In this document: in pieces, positions 50,581 to 64,000 of the stretch
How positions within the stretch are numbered: the stretch's first letter is position 1
How the letters are laid out: every line of letters starts with the position of its first letter
From: Eriocheir sinensis
Taxonomy: Eukaryota; Arthropoda; Malacostraca; Decapoda; Varunidae
Direction of reading: 5' to 3'
Assembly: GCF_024679095.1 (NCBI RefSeq)
Contig: NC_066553.1
Coordinates: 6,681,567-6,745,566, forward strand
Length of the DNA stretch: 64,000 nucleotides
The notes under the pieces: generated by a model
Told to the model about the DNA's origin: nothing
Seen by the model: the letters and a program-made list of their open reading frames with translations, nothing else
The model's database searches: none
Made by a program: the position numbers and the translations under genes

Positions 50581-50853
50581 GGGGAAATGCAGGAATAGCA
50601 GGAAGGGAAGGAGCAAGGGAAAGGTCAGGAAGGAAGCAAGGAGGTGAGGGAGATAGTGTACCAGCGTAATCCCCGTGTTCTCTAAGACTGTACTTGCGAA
50701 CATTTGCATAATTAACTATTTTGCATACGATCATGGCAGACGAATACCTATCCACTCCCCAGCCCAGCTCAGCCCTGCCGTGCCTTGCTGTGCCGTGTAC
50801 CCTGCCTGTATTACATCTATCTGCGCACACATACAGTCTAAAGAATTTTCCCT

Positions 50854-50856
<3 letters not shown>

Positions 50857-50905
<49 letters not shown>

Positions 50906-51133
50906 ACCAACGTTGCCAGATTGTTGTACTCTGCCTCTAATGTTTGCCGATTTCCGACCCCAAAACTGCTTTCATCACCCAAATAACTAAGTTCATATAT
51001 GGTTATCGTTTAAATGGTTCATTATTGGTGCTTCTTGGCAAGTCATTGGCCAGAAACCGGTAAATACGCGGCTCTGAGTACGATAATCTGGCAACGGTGA
51101 CTCACACACATACACACACACAGACATCACACA

Positions 51134-51185
<52 letters not shown>
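50857..51185. repeat. Two (CA)n microsatellites
   Basis: CA at 50857-50899 and 51099-51185. Confidence 0.95.
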
Positions 51186-51186
<1 letters not shown>

Positions 51187-51189
51187 CCA

Positions 51190-52214
51190 TGCACACACGC
51201 GCACCCACAGTCTCACACTTACCACTCGCCCCACTCACACACACTACTGACAACACCCAACATAGTCCAGTCACCACACACGTCATTTGTCATCACTGTT
51301 CACACACGAATTATTTAGTTAAATACACGTAGAGGAAGAAGAATGAAGAGGCTCACTATGCCCATCGAACTCCTGGATTCGTTGTTGATTATTATGCTCA
51401 AATTTCTGCTTGCATCATAAAACTCTCACCCTACCTCACACTGGATTACGTTTTACGACGCACATTCTCCCCAAAGTTATGATTTTTAAGAATAAATTGG
51501 CAGCCAGTCTCGAGTGGCCGCAGAGCGAGAGCAGCCGCAACATTCATCGAAGTACTGTATTGTGGCGAGGCCGTCAGCTAGATGGGAGAGAGTATAGGAA
51601 AAATAAATAAATAAATAAATAAAATAGACCAATGCAACTTAGGGGACAAGTGTAGCGAAGCCTCCCTTTGGGAATCTATCATTAATCGTCTGAGGGCAGT
51701 TGAATATTGAATTTTGTAACCTCCTTACGCGGGGCTTCCTTTCACTGACCCCTCACTTATCTTTTCACGGTTCTAGACTCAATGGGCGCTCCTCCTCAAT
51801 TCCAGCCAGCAGTGCACTGAGAGCGGTCGCTATTGCCGCTTCGTAAGTAACCGTTCATGCTTGCATATACTCATTATAAAATAATCTGAAATTAAATTCG
51901 TATCATAATCGTCTCAATTTTCACTACACATAAATGTTTATAATGTTGCAGACATACCATTAAGGAAATGGAAGCAGGAACAGCAATATCGATGCAAGTA
52001 GGTATCCAAGAAATTCGCGTGCCTTCCGTCTCTCACCATTTCAAGACAACTGATGGGGGCAGCAGCAATGGCGAAGCGCCGCCTCGACTGTAACGTCATA
52101 ATGGAACACTTGCTTCGAGACCCCGACCTTCAGATCGAGACGCGATGGTCGATCTCTGTGGTTCCCAAATATCTAGCAAATCAACTTCAATCAATCTTTA
52201 CTACATTTCAGAAT

Positions 52215-52245
<31 letters not shown>

Positions 52246-53294
52246 GATCATTAAGAAGGGAATCAAGTGAAGGCTACTACAAAGCTTCGTCAAAATTGCT
52301 ATAAATAGTTTCGGTGTGATGTACGGGCTTGCTTTCGGCCAGAGGCTACCAGTACAACCAGTACCTGGAGGAATGGTTGTTAAATGCAGGCACATATCAT
52401 GCTCTGCATCCAACTTGTTTCTAATAATTTAATTATCTGCAGTGAAAGCAGTGCGTGAGACACTGGTTTCACACCCACGCTTTGTTGCATCGCAGGTTTC
52501 ATCGCTCATCTCGTTGCATCAGGACACTCCTGCAGGAACTTTCACGAAAAGGTAAGTAGCGAATCTTCCCTTCGGATTTATCTAGCTTCTGTGCACTTAT
52601 ATTTCCTCCATTAGACGTAATGAATGATGCAGGCTATTCCATACTAAATAAAGTGGGCCCAAAATAAGAACAAAACAGATGCATATCAACAATTTCTAAG
52701 TTTGGAGGAAGACCGGTCTAAAACTACAAGTAACAAAAACTCTTATTTAAAAATTAAACTATAACAACTGATCACTTTATTCACATATTTACAGTAAGAG
52801 TGTGTTATGATATTTCTTACTATTTTATCTTGCGTTTGGCCGCTATCCATTGCTGTAAATAATTGTGGAAAAAATAATGAAATGATAAAGACAAAAATGT
52901 TGCCCTTGCGGCCCTTTTGAAAGTTGAAGGCAACGACAGAAGTTGCTCGCCTGGGATTTAGGCAACAGATTTTACGTTGTCCTGATGCAGCTTTTAACTG
53001 AAATTAAGGAAGTGTGTTTGGGAAACAAGGCTGAAACTTTTGATGACAAACGAGTTATTTAATCCTTGCCTCGACTTAAATAAAAATGAAAAATGAAAGT
53101 GTTTAACTTTTTAAGTGAATAATGCATGAGGAGAGACAAGAGAATGTTGCCGAGAACAATACCTACCTGTATATCTATCTATCTATTTATCTATTAATCC
53201 ATTTATCTATCTATCTATATACATTTAACAAAGACAACGACAAAGACGGAGCCAGTGGTGCAAACTACAACACAAACAACAATAACAACAGAGT

Positions 53295-53295
<1 letters not shown>
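51190..53295. other. Unassigned sequence
   Basis: Contains a short (CA)n at 52212-52241 and TATC-rich sequence at 53175-53220. I see no gene. Confidence 0.35.

Positions 53296-53299
<4 letters not shown>

Positions 53300-53331
<32 letters not shown>
53300..53331. repeat. (CT)n microsatellite
   Basis: Short CT repeat. Confidence 0.9.
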
Positions 53332-53335
<4 letters not shown>

Positions 53336-53601
53336 GCATCGCCCCGATCAATCGTATCTATCGACGAAATAGGCAATATGGTCAGATCCCTAATTTTGCT
53401 ATGTTGTATTATTTTTTTCTCTTCCGATACAACGACGACAAGTGAACACATCGATGACTGTTGATATATCCGAGGTGATAACTGTAACACGTTTGACAAT
53501 GATGCCTCGTCCAGCGGAGAGGTGATAACACCGACGCCGATGGTAACTATGATGATGCCAAGGGTGACGACATGAGAGGTAACATCAGCCACGGCGAAAA
53601 T

Positions 53602-53805
53602 AGCGAGCAAGGAGGACAGTGAGGTCATTATATGCGACGTCGATAATATACATAATGGCGGCAATATCAGGAAGAATAATGAGAGGAGAGAAGAAAACAG
53701 CGAAAACAGCGAGCAAGGAGAACAGTGAGGTCATTATATGCGACGCCGATAATAAACATAATAGGGACAAGAACAGGAAGAATAATGAGAGGAGAGAAGA
53801 AAACG
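53602..53805 (+). repeat. Tandem duplication, 106-bp period
   Basis: AGCGAGCAAGGAG-ACAGTGAGG through GAAGAATAATGAGAGGAGAG is present twice, starting at 53602 and 53708. Confidence 0.92.
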
Positions 53806-54161
53806 TTAAAAGTGCCATTATAGAACATCACATCGACGTCAGGGAAACGAGGGTGACCGCGTGACGCCATAAACGACTCGATGCTAACAACAACCGAGAC
53901 GTCAAAGGAGGCAAAGAAAATTATTAAAAAAAATGAAGAAAAGAATGCTCAGAAAAAACTCACCTCTCAAAGAAACGTATTAAAGAAAGAGTAAAAAAAA
54001 ACACGACAAAACGACAACACGCACAAACAGGCAGACAGACAGACATTAAAGAATCGAGAGAAAATGCGAGGAAAAAGCAGTAAAAAAATAAGCGTGCAGA
54101 GGAAGGAAACACGATTAACCCGTGAGCAAAAAAACATAGACGAGGATAAATGGAAGATGAA

Positions 54162-54162
54162 A

Positions 54163-54196
<34 letters not shown>

Positions 54197-54241
54197 CTTG
54201 ACCAATATACAGGCGTCAACACGAACACACTTTACCTGATA

Positions 54242-54288
<47 letters not shown>

Positions 54289-54368
54289 CATCACTTCCTC
54301 TGTCCATATTCCTAAAAAAAAAAGAGAATGAAACTGACAAATGCTTCGTCCCACTAAAAAATTCCAGT

Positions 54369-54424
<56 letters not shown>

Positions 54425-54534
54425 ATCATTAAGGAAAGATGAAGGACGTGCCGGTATATATGTAGGTAGTTTCGCAGTAATATTATTGTCGTGTAACGTG
54501 TGTGTAATGATTCTAAGTGCTCCTGTGTGTGTGT

Positions 54535-54577
<43 letters not shown>
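54162..54577. repeat. Cluster of four microsatellites
   Basis: CT 54162-54193, CA 54244-54287, CA plus GA 54370-54423, GT 54523-54577. Confidence 0.95.
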
Positions 54578-55440
54578 ACCAAATGACTATAATCTCCTTG
54601 GTTGCCACAGAGGGCCATTGGGTCGTATTATAAGACATTTCGAAGCCCAAGAACACAGATTTGACAAAGGTTTCGTAGGTGTTGTGGGCATTTCCAGGAG
54701 TAGTTGTATGACCCTGGTGGTAGTGTGACCCTTCCTCTGCGCCGTGAACCTGAAGAAACACTCATTAGAACCTGATTGACCCCCTCTTTGACCTTTAGAT
54801 ATAGATGATGTCAGAAGCGAAACCGTCTTATGATACCGACCAAAATGTTTCTTCTTGACTGGAGGTAGTGGTGATCAGCAACGGTCGTGGTGGGAGTGCT
54901 GGGGGTGGTGAAACACGGTACCGTTTAACAACAGCAATAACAACAATAATAAAAACAACAACAACGACAAAAACAAAACAAAATGATCATTCGGAGACTA
55001 CAGACCTCTGCAATGGACAATTATTGCGCTGGGCCCACTCCCGATTAGAAAATTGTCCCGGGAGTCGGATCCAGTCATAATTATACTGACAGATTCCTTG
55101 GGCCGTGGCAGTCTACATCTTTCCGCTAGATTTCATGAAAACTATTTTTTTTCCCTCGCGTTCGAAATCAGTTTATTTTTTGTTATTTTATCGTGAAGGG
55201 ACACCGGACCTTAGCAAACACTTGTGGTACAATTGGCAGGACTTATGGTCTGGGCTGGCCAATCTTCCAGTTTCTCCAGCTATACCCTAACAGCACCTAC
55301 AACCTCACCTCCAAGCTGGAAGTAAAAACAACAAAAACACATATAACAAAAATAACAGAAAACAAATGATTGGTGATGGCTTTTATTTATGGCCTTGACA
55401 GGGGAAAAGTTTTTATGAATGCTTCAGCAAGACAGAGTGC
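54578..55440. other. Unassigned sequence
   Basis: I see nothing here. Confidence 0.35.

Positions 55441-55444
<4 letters not shown>

Positions 55445-55494
<50 letters not shown>
55445..55494. repeat. (CA)n microsatellite
   Basis: About 50 bp of CA. Confidence 0.95.
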
Positions 55495-55496
<2 letters not shown>

Positions 55497-56224
55497 TAAA
55501 AAAAAGTCGATACATTTATTATAAAGAAAGATACATGTAGTACATCATTTAACAAAACAAAGACACGTTTCTAATGAACGAGGTTTATAAAATACCATTA
55601 TCCTATTATTTTGAGATGGAGGAGGAGAAAGAGGAATAGGAGGGGGAGGAGGAGGAGGGTGTGTGAGTGTATTTATCTTTTCCGATACATGTATTTTTGT
55701 TATTTTTTTCTACAATCCCTTCAATCTTTCTTGTAAATGGTAGGTCGGGGCGGTGGCGGAGCATGGGTTAGGTGGACGGGGCTCGGTTATGGGAGCGGGG
55801 CGCGAAGGTGCAGGAAAGGAATTAATGGGAGAATGAGAGATGGACCGGGGAAGAGAGGGAGGGAGGAGGGACGGCGGTGCAGGCTTGGGCATGGGACCAG
55901 TGGGTAGGATACACTGGGGGAGAGGCAGGGAGGGCAAGGGAAGGAAGGGATATTTACTGCACCATTAGCGAGGGAGACTGGTAAAAAGTGCTGTGAATGA
56001 TACAAAAACGAGCCGCGTTAGAGAAGCTGTCTTAACGAAAAGTAATGGTGTGCTGGACTCCTAACTCGCGGGCCGGAATGGCGGGGAGGAAAAAAATAAT
56101 ATAAAGTTATCTCGACTGATGTCCTTCCTCTTAGTGTCAGGACCCGCGGAGAAGGGTTTTGGGGGTGAGAAAAGAGGCTGTGTGCTGGTAGTGTGGGTCA
56201 TCATCACCATCATCATCATATTAT

Positions 56225-56225
<1 letters not shown>
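55495..56225. other. Unassigned, G-rich in part
   Basis: 55740-55960 is G-rich. I see no gene. Confidence 0.4.

Positions 56226-56228
<3 letters not shown>

Positions 56229-56289
<61 letters not shown>
56229..56289. repeat. (CTGT)n(CT)n repeat
   Basis: Tetranucleotide CTGT grading into CT. Confidence 0.95.
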
Positions 56290-56581
56290 AACGCAGCACC
56301 TCCCCGATCAATCTTATGTCTCGACGAAATTATAAATCCCACCGCGAGGCAACACTTGTAATGCTGTGTTTACCTCCTTGTGTCTCCCGCATCCAGCCGT
56401 GACTCCCGCTCCTCGTGTCCGGGTGCACTAAGTCGCAGCACTCATTGTTTGCACACACACTGCATGCAAGGGTGCGCCGCGAGAAGGAATCAGGCTGGCA
56501 GGGACCTGGGTTATTCATGACATTGATGATGCACCACTCACAAAAAAGCAAACATACAACACACTTTCCCCTCACGCTCAA

Positions 56582-57615
<1,034 letters not shown>

Positions 57616-57619
57616 GCTT

Positions 57620-57677
57620 CTGTGTGTGTGTGTGTGTGTTCAGGGCAGGTGGGGAGTGGGGTGCGAAGTCTTCTCAA

Positions 57678-57725
<48 letters not shown>

Positions 57726-57734
57726 GCGCGCGCA
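57620..57734. repeat. (GT)n and (CA)n/(CG)n microsatellites
   Basis: GT 57620-57640 and CA 57679-57722 running into CGCGCGCGCG. Confidence 0.93.
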
Positions 57735-57804
57735 TCATTCACTATCGATCTATCTATATGTCTATCTATCTATTTATCAATATTTCTATCTGTATGAATG
57801 TACT

Positions 57805-57880
57805 AACAGGCTGGAGACGACCAACAGGCCCCATCACGATAGCTTACTGGCGCTGTAGGCTAGGCGTTAAAAAAAAAAGA
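57805..57880 (+). mobile_element. SINE 3' tail fragment, copy D
   Basis: AACAGGCTGGAGACGACCAACAGGCC and TTACTGGCGCTGTAGG match the SINE tail, ending in poly-A. The head is missing. Confidence 0.75.
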
Positions 57881-57954
57881 AAAGAGGACATTCATGATAG
57901 AGCCCGAGGCTGGAAAAGGGAGGGTATCAAAGACATTTCGAACCATTGCTGTAA

Positions 57955-58004
57955 AACCACATGAGCTCGTGGCTTTGATAAATTGAAAAGACGAAGGGGA
58001 GGGC

Positions 58005-58051
<47 letters not shown>
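57955..58051. repeat. SINE-associated 3' motif and (GA)n microsatellite
   Basis: CTCGTGGCTTTGATAAATTG-AAAGACGAAGG leads into GA at 58012-58051, as at 25066-25220. Confidence 0.85.
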
Positions 58052-58053
<2 letters not shown>

Positions 58054-58460
58054 ATTCATAAATATAATTCGTCAGTATTCTGAAACAAACAGACAGACGC
58101 ACAGAAAGCGACAAGCTGATGCATTCAAAAACACTCGCCAGTCGAACATTTTGCCAAACCGAAAAAAAAAAAAACCGTGACGATATTTATGCGAGTTAGG
58201 ACAAGCGAAATATACAAACTCAGGAAGCAAAAAGATTTCAACGCTGCATGCATCCCAGGCGAGTAAACAAGGCTGTCAAACGAACTTGCGAGACAGAAAG
58301 AAAACAAGAGTGGAGAGTAAATAAGAAGCGGTCGCCTCCTCCAACGTGTGCACAACAACGGGGAATCACTGGGGAGGGAGAGCTGGCAGCAGCTGCCTGC
58401 CCTATAAAGAAACATTTGCATCCTATTTCAAGTTGTGGGTAACTTAGTTTTTGTTTCTTC

Positions 58461-58462
<2 letters not shown>

Positions 58463-58513
<51 letters not shown>
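58463..58513. repeat. (CT)n microsatellite
   Basis: About 51 bp of CT. Confidence 0.95.
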
Positions 58514-58515
<2 letters not shown>

Positions 58516-58739
58516 GATAATTATATATGAACATGAGTGTGTGTTTGCTTGTGTGTGTGCGACTCAATTCACTCATGGTCTGGTTACGTGCTTGACTCCC
58601 TCTCGGAGTGCTTTTGATCTCGCCAGATGATCTGTGACTACAGTTTGGACTTCACATACCACCCCTCCTCATCCATATCACTTCCCTTAAGGTGGGAGGA
58701 CAACCGCTTCCTGTCAACGGAGAAAAAAAAATCGGCCGC

Positions 58740-60135
<1,396 letters not shown>

Positions 60136-60138
60136 TGC

Positions 60139-60147
60139 TTGGTGTGT

Positions 60148-60194
<47 letters not shown>
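60139..60194. repeat. (GT)n(GA)n microsatellite
   Basis: GT to 60181 then GA. Confidence 0.93.
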
Positions 60195-60195
<1 letters not shown>

Positions 60196-60604
60196 AATAA
60201 TTCAATTAAAAAAAAAAATCTATATATGTTCCCTGTATATGCGTGGGGCGGGTACTAGAGGAAGATAAGGAAAATCTACAGTGAAGAAAATGGAGACAGG
60301 AGGAAAAGGAGAGATATAAACGACTGGGACAACGGCTCAGGGGGAAGAAAAGGATGAAGAGGAAGAGGATGAAAAGAGATAAAAGGAGGGGGGGAAGAGT
60401 AGGAGGAGGAGGAGGGGGTGGAGGCTTGGGGGAGCGTCACACCATCGCGCACTAACTCACGCCCGACGAGGCTGGCAAACCAACGACCCAGTAAGTCTGC
60501 CGCCCGAATAGTCGCTGGGTTACGGTGCTCAAGGGCCGCCTCCATCACGCCCTCTCTCTCTCACTCACGACAACGCTCCTTAATTCACTCCATGCTACCA
60601 CTTT

Positions 60605-61060
60605 CTCTCAACCATCCCCTCTCCTTCATCTCCTTGTTTCTCCGTTCTCTCCTCTCCCTCCTTGCTCTTTGTCTGTTTGTTTTAGTTTTATGATCATCCC
60701 TTCAGTAACCCACTTATACTTTATTTTTTTACATTTTCCATAATATCTATCCTTAAAATCTATCTAGCAGCCATCCCCTCAGCTTCATCTCCTTGTTTCT
60801 CCGTTCTCTCCTCTGAGTCCTCTCCCTCCTTGCTCTTTGTCTGCTTCCTTTAAGTTTATGATCATCCCTTCAGTAACCCACTTATACTTTCCGTTATTTA
60901 CCGTCTCGTTTATTCTTACATTTTCCTTAATATCTATCCTTAAAATCTATCTAGCAGCCATCCCCTCTCCTTCATCTCCTTCTTTGCCTCTCTCACGTCT
61001 ATGATCATCCCTTCACTAACCCACTTATGTCTTCCTTTATTTACTATCTCTCATTATCCC
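60605..61060 (+). repeat. Tandem repeat, about 160-190 bp period, three copies
   Basis: CATCCCCTC-CTTCATCTCC followed by TATGATCATCCCTTCA-TAACCC recurs from about 60610, 60770 and 60957 with indels. Pyrimidine-rich open frames here come from composition. Confidence 0.88.
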
Positions 61061-61430
61061 ACATTTTCCTTAGCATCGGCATGACCTCCCTCACATTCTC
61101 AGTCCTTCACTCTATTACACTCAGCTTTCTTGTCTTTTTCATCTCCTTCCCTTTTTCTTCCTCTCCCATCTTTACTCCTTTACGACATCTTTTCCCTACA
61201 CTTACCCTATCGCATTTGTTTTCTCCACTTCTACTTCTGTAACCCTGTCGCACCTCTTCGTCCTTCCTCCCTCCGTCCCTCACTCCTCCATGCCTCTACT
61301 ACCTCCACTTTTTTAGCCCATTAGACCATTACACCCTCTCTCCTTTACGCCCTCACTCCCTCATACCCATATGTTTCCTTTCCTTTCACGCCCTTCCTTC
61401 CCCTTTCCTTCCACGCCCTCTCTCTCCTCT

Positions 61431-61707
<277 letters not shown>

Positions 61708-62232
61708 TCTTTCTTTCCTTCTTATTGATGGCCCCTGCTACGGCCTTATTTTATGGAGACAAGTTGTGTTACGAAAAGAGGAATAGAGAAGAGGAATTAC
61801 ATATAGAGAGATTTTTATGAATTATACCTCTCGTGACTTATACCTCTCTCTCTCTCTCTCTCTCATCTAAACGGCTTATATTGTATTCTTTCCTCACTAT
61901 TTACCAAGGTTCTCTCCATTGTTTTTATAATGTTCAGCATTTGCTCGCCACCGGTTCCTAAATAATTTTACGTTCATGCAAATGTCAGGCAAAACTTTTT
62001 CCCATCCTGTGATATTTTTCTCCTTTTCTGTTTCACATTTTCTGCGATTATCGTAATGCCTTTTTCTTTTTTTCTTTTTTTCAGGAAGAATTAATTTTTC
62101 GTCGGCTCAACCTATAATATAAGCAACATTCGCATTCCACTTTGACCTTTCCTTAGTTAACTTATCAAAAAGGTGGATTTTTTTTTTTTTACCTTGTGTT
62201 AGATAATGCACATGTATAATTATTTTTTACGG

Positions 62233-62384
<152 letters not shown>

Positions 62385-62605
62385 TTCCTCTATTTATCTA
62401 TCTACAAAAACATTCATTCATCTATTCATCTATTTACCCGAAGTTGAGAGACATCACTATTTGTTTTTCTAAGTAGACCCTTAAGATATTAATAAATAGT
62501 TCCATCCCAGCTTTGGTCTGTCTGTCACTGCATCTGCGCGTCTGTCAGCGGCAACAAAATTTCCAGTAATGTTTTCTGGCCAAGATGAGAAACAAACAAA
62601 GCATG

Positions 62606-62607
<2 letters not shown>

Positions 62608-62681
<74 letters not shown>
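62608..62681. repeat. (CA)n microsatellite
   Basis: About 74 bp of pure CA. Confidence 0.97.
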
Positions 62682-62684
<3 letters not shown>

Positions 62685-62839
62685 AACAAGCAAAAAACAC
62701 AACACAGACGTACCCACCATTTACTAGAGGAGCAAGTCGAGGGAGATAATATACAAAACAAATGACAATGATAATGATGCCACCTCGATATCACCACGTG
62801 TCACGGAGTCGCATGGTAAATAAATTATGGACGAATGTT

Positions 62840-63538
62840 GTGCGGCCTTGTGTTGAGTGTCGTGCCGAGGAGCTATCCATCATGGCCTAGGGTTGTGGCG
62901 CCTTCCGCTGTGTGTATCACGTGTCACGGAGGTGTGTGCTGTGGCCTCGTATTGTGTTTCCTGGTCGTTCTGTGTTGAAATGTGTTGGTAGTCGAGTGTT
63001 ACGGGGGTGTTAAGTGTGGTTTAGTGTTTTCCTGCTTTGTGTTGTGTGTCAAGTGTAACGGTCTTGTGTGGTGTCTCTAGTGTTGTGTCGCCTAATACTG
63101 TCTGTCAAGTGTAACGGTCATGTGTGGTGTGGTCTTGTCTTGCGTTGCCTCGTGTTGTGCATCAGAAGCCAAGGATCTGCATGGTTGCCTTGTGTTGTGC
63201 TGTTTTGTGTTGTTTTTGCCGTACCACGAATCTGCCTTGAGTTGTGTTTCCTTTTGTTTTGTTTGTCATATGTGAAGGACCTCCATAGTGGGATGTGTGT
63301 TGTACTACCTGGTGTTGTGAGTGTGTTGTGGTGTGGTGGAGTGTTGTGCCTCCCTGTGCTGTGCCATTTCGTGTTGTCTGTTTCAGGTGCCGCGAGTTGT
63401 GTTGGCTTTTTTGTGTGTGTGAAGCGTTTTGGAGCTATATACAGTATGTGTCGCCTTCTATTATTGCCAAGTGTTAAGGAGTTGTCTGGTGTGGTCGCGT
63501 GTTATATCTTCTTGTGCTGTCTCAAGGAAATGCGTGGT
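62840..63538. repeat. Degenerate GTGTTGTG-rich minisatellite
   Basis: Loose units containing TGTTGTG and GTCAAGTGTAACGGTC recur every 55-65 bp (for example near 63050 and 63108). Strongly G/T-biased plus strand. Confidence 0.6.
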
Positions 63539-63730
63539 GTGGCCGAGTGGTGTGTTGCGAAGTATTGTGCGTGTCAAAGATTTAGGAGTTTGGTGGCGTG
63601 GTGTGGCCGCGTGGAGTGTTGGAAAGTATTGTGCTTGTCAAAGATTTATTAGCTCGGTGGAGTGGTGCGCCCACGTGGAGTGTTGCGAAGTATTGTGCGC
63701 GTCAAAGATATAGGAGCTCGGTGGCGTGGC
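63539..63730 (+). repeat. 64-bp tandem repeat, three copies
   Basis: Units start at 63539, 63603 and 63667, each with GGAGTGTTG-GAAGTATTGTGC and GTCAAAGAT. It seems to be the best preserved end of the degenerate array to its left. Confidence 0.92.
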
Positions 63731-64000
63731 TGTGTATTGTGTTGTGGCAGAGTGAAGAATGTAGGCAATATGAAAGGGATTGTGAGTATATATTTTTTTT
63801 ATAATGAACTTGAGGTACGGTTGTGGAGGTGGTGGTGGTATAGGGAGGGCCTTGTGCTAAATTGCCGGCCCTGTTTAATGGATCGAAGTAGAAAATGTGA
63901 AATATAAACCATGACAAAAATATAACGATTATTTCCATGATTTCGGAACCTTGACTTTAGATTTCGATAATATAAACGTCGAATGTTTAACATTTGCACG

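Noticed and set aside
49420..50669. Plus-strand Glu-rich and Arg-rich open frames
   Set aside because: Different reading frames of one GAG-type repeat are all open; pure low complexity.
48252..50905. Overlapping minus-strand open frames of 775 and 878 codons
   Set aside because: They translate the 31-bp satellite and the (GAG)n array. The repeat unit has no minus-strand stops, so openness is compositional. No start context, domain or mixed composition supports a gene.
53175..53220. CRISPR-like array of short TATC repeats
   Set aside because: This is a tetranucleotide microsatellite without spacers, in eukaryotic DNA.

Overview
The window looks like intergenic, repeat-laden nuclear DNA of an arthropod, most probably a decapod crustacean. 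This is inferred from very dense, very long dinucleotide microsatellites (AT, GA/CT, GT/CA), a tRNA-headed SINE family, decayed LINE reverse transcriptases and a Penelope-like element. I find no convincing host protein-coding gene. Most long open frames are low-complexity artefacts, including two of about 800-900 codons at 48.3-50.9 kb.

The centrepiece is a complete Polinton/Maverick, a virus-like DNA transposon, at 4479-17436 (12,958 bp). It starts AG and ends CT. It has terminal inverted repeats of about 190 bp and a perfect 6-bp target-site duplication, TACACC, at 4473-4478 and 17437-17442. The left third carries a protein-primed family B DNA polymerase on the plus strand, apparently with two small introns near its 5' end. 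The right two thirds carry a minus-strand gene train. In transcription order it is: packaging ATPase, retroviral-type integrase with chromodomain, a small basic/hydrophobic protein, a conserved unknown protein, a macro-domain-like protein, minor (penton-type) capsid protein, a small virion-like protein, double-jelly-roll major capsid protein, and adenovirus-type cysteine protease. These modules cover replication, integration, genome packaging, capsid assembly and maturation. The first four minus-strand genes are linked by overlapping stop/start codons. Only the ATPase reads through without a break; the others are interrupted mostly by single-base frameshifts, so the copy is either dead or hit by indel-type assembly errors.

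Region by region: 1-4.4 kb holds a LINE reverse-transcriptase tail and a 2.2-kb foldback repeat around an AT microsatellite. 17.4-24.5 kb holds LINE fragments, a 40-bp tandem array, compound microsatellites and a 61-bp TTAA-flanked palindrome. 24.5-43 kb holds SINE copies, LINE fragments, minisatellites and palindromes in otherwise unremarkable AT-rich DNA. 43.3-44.2 kb holds a Penelope-like element with a GIY-YIG segment and a hammerhead-ribozyme-like core. 48.3-50.6 kb is a 2.3-kb purine-rich block made of a 31-bp satellite and a (GAG)n-type array. 50.6-64 kb is microsatellite-rich, with tandem duplications at 53.6, 60.6 and 63.5 kb.
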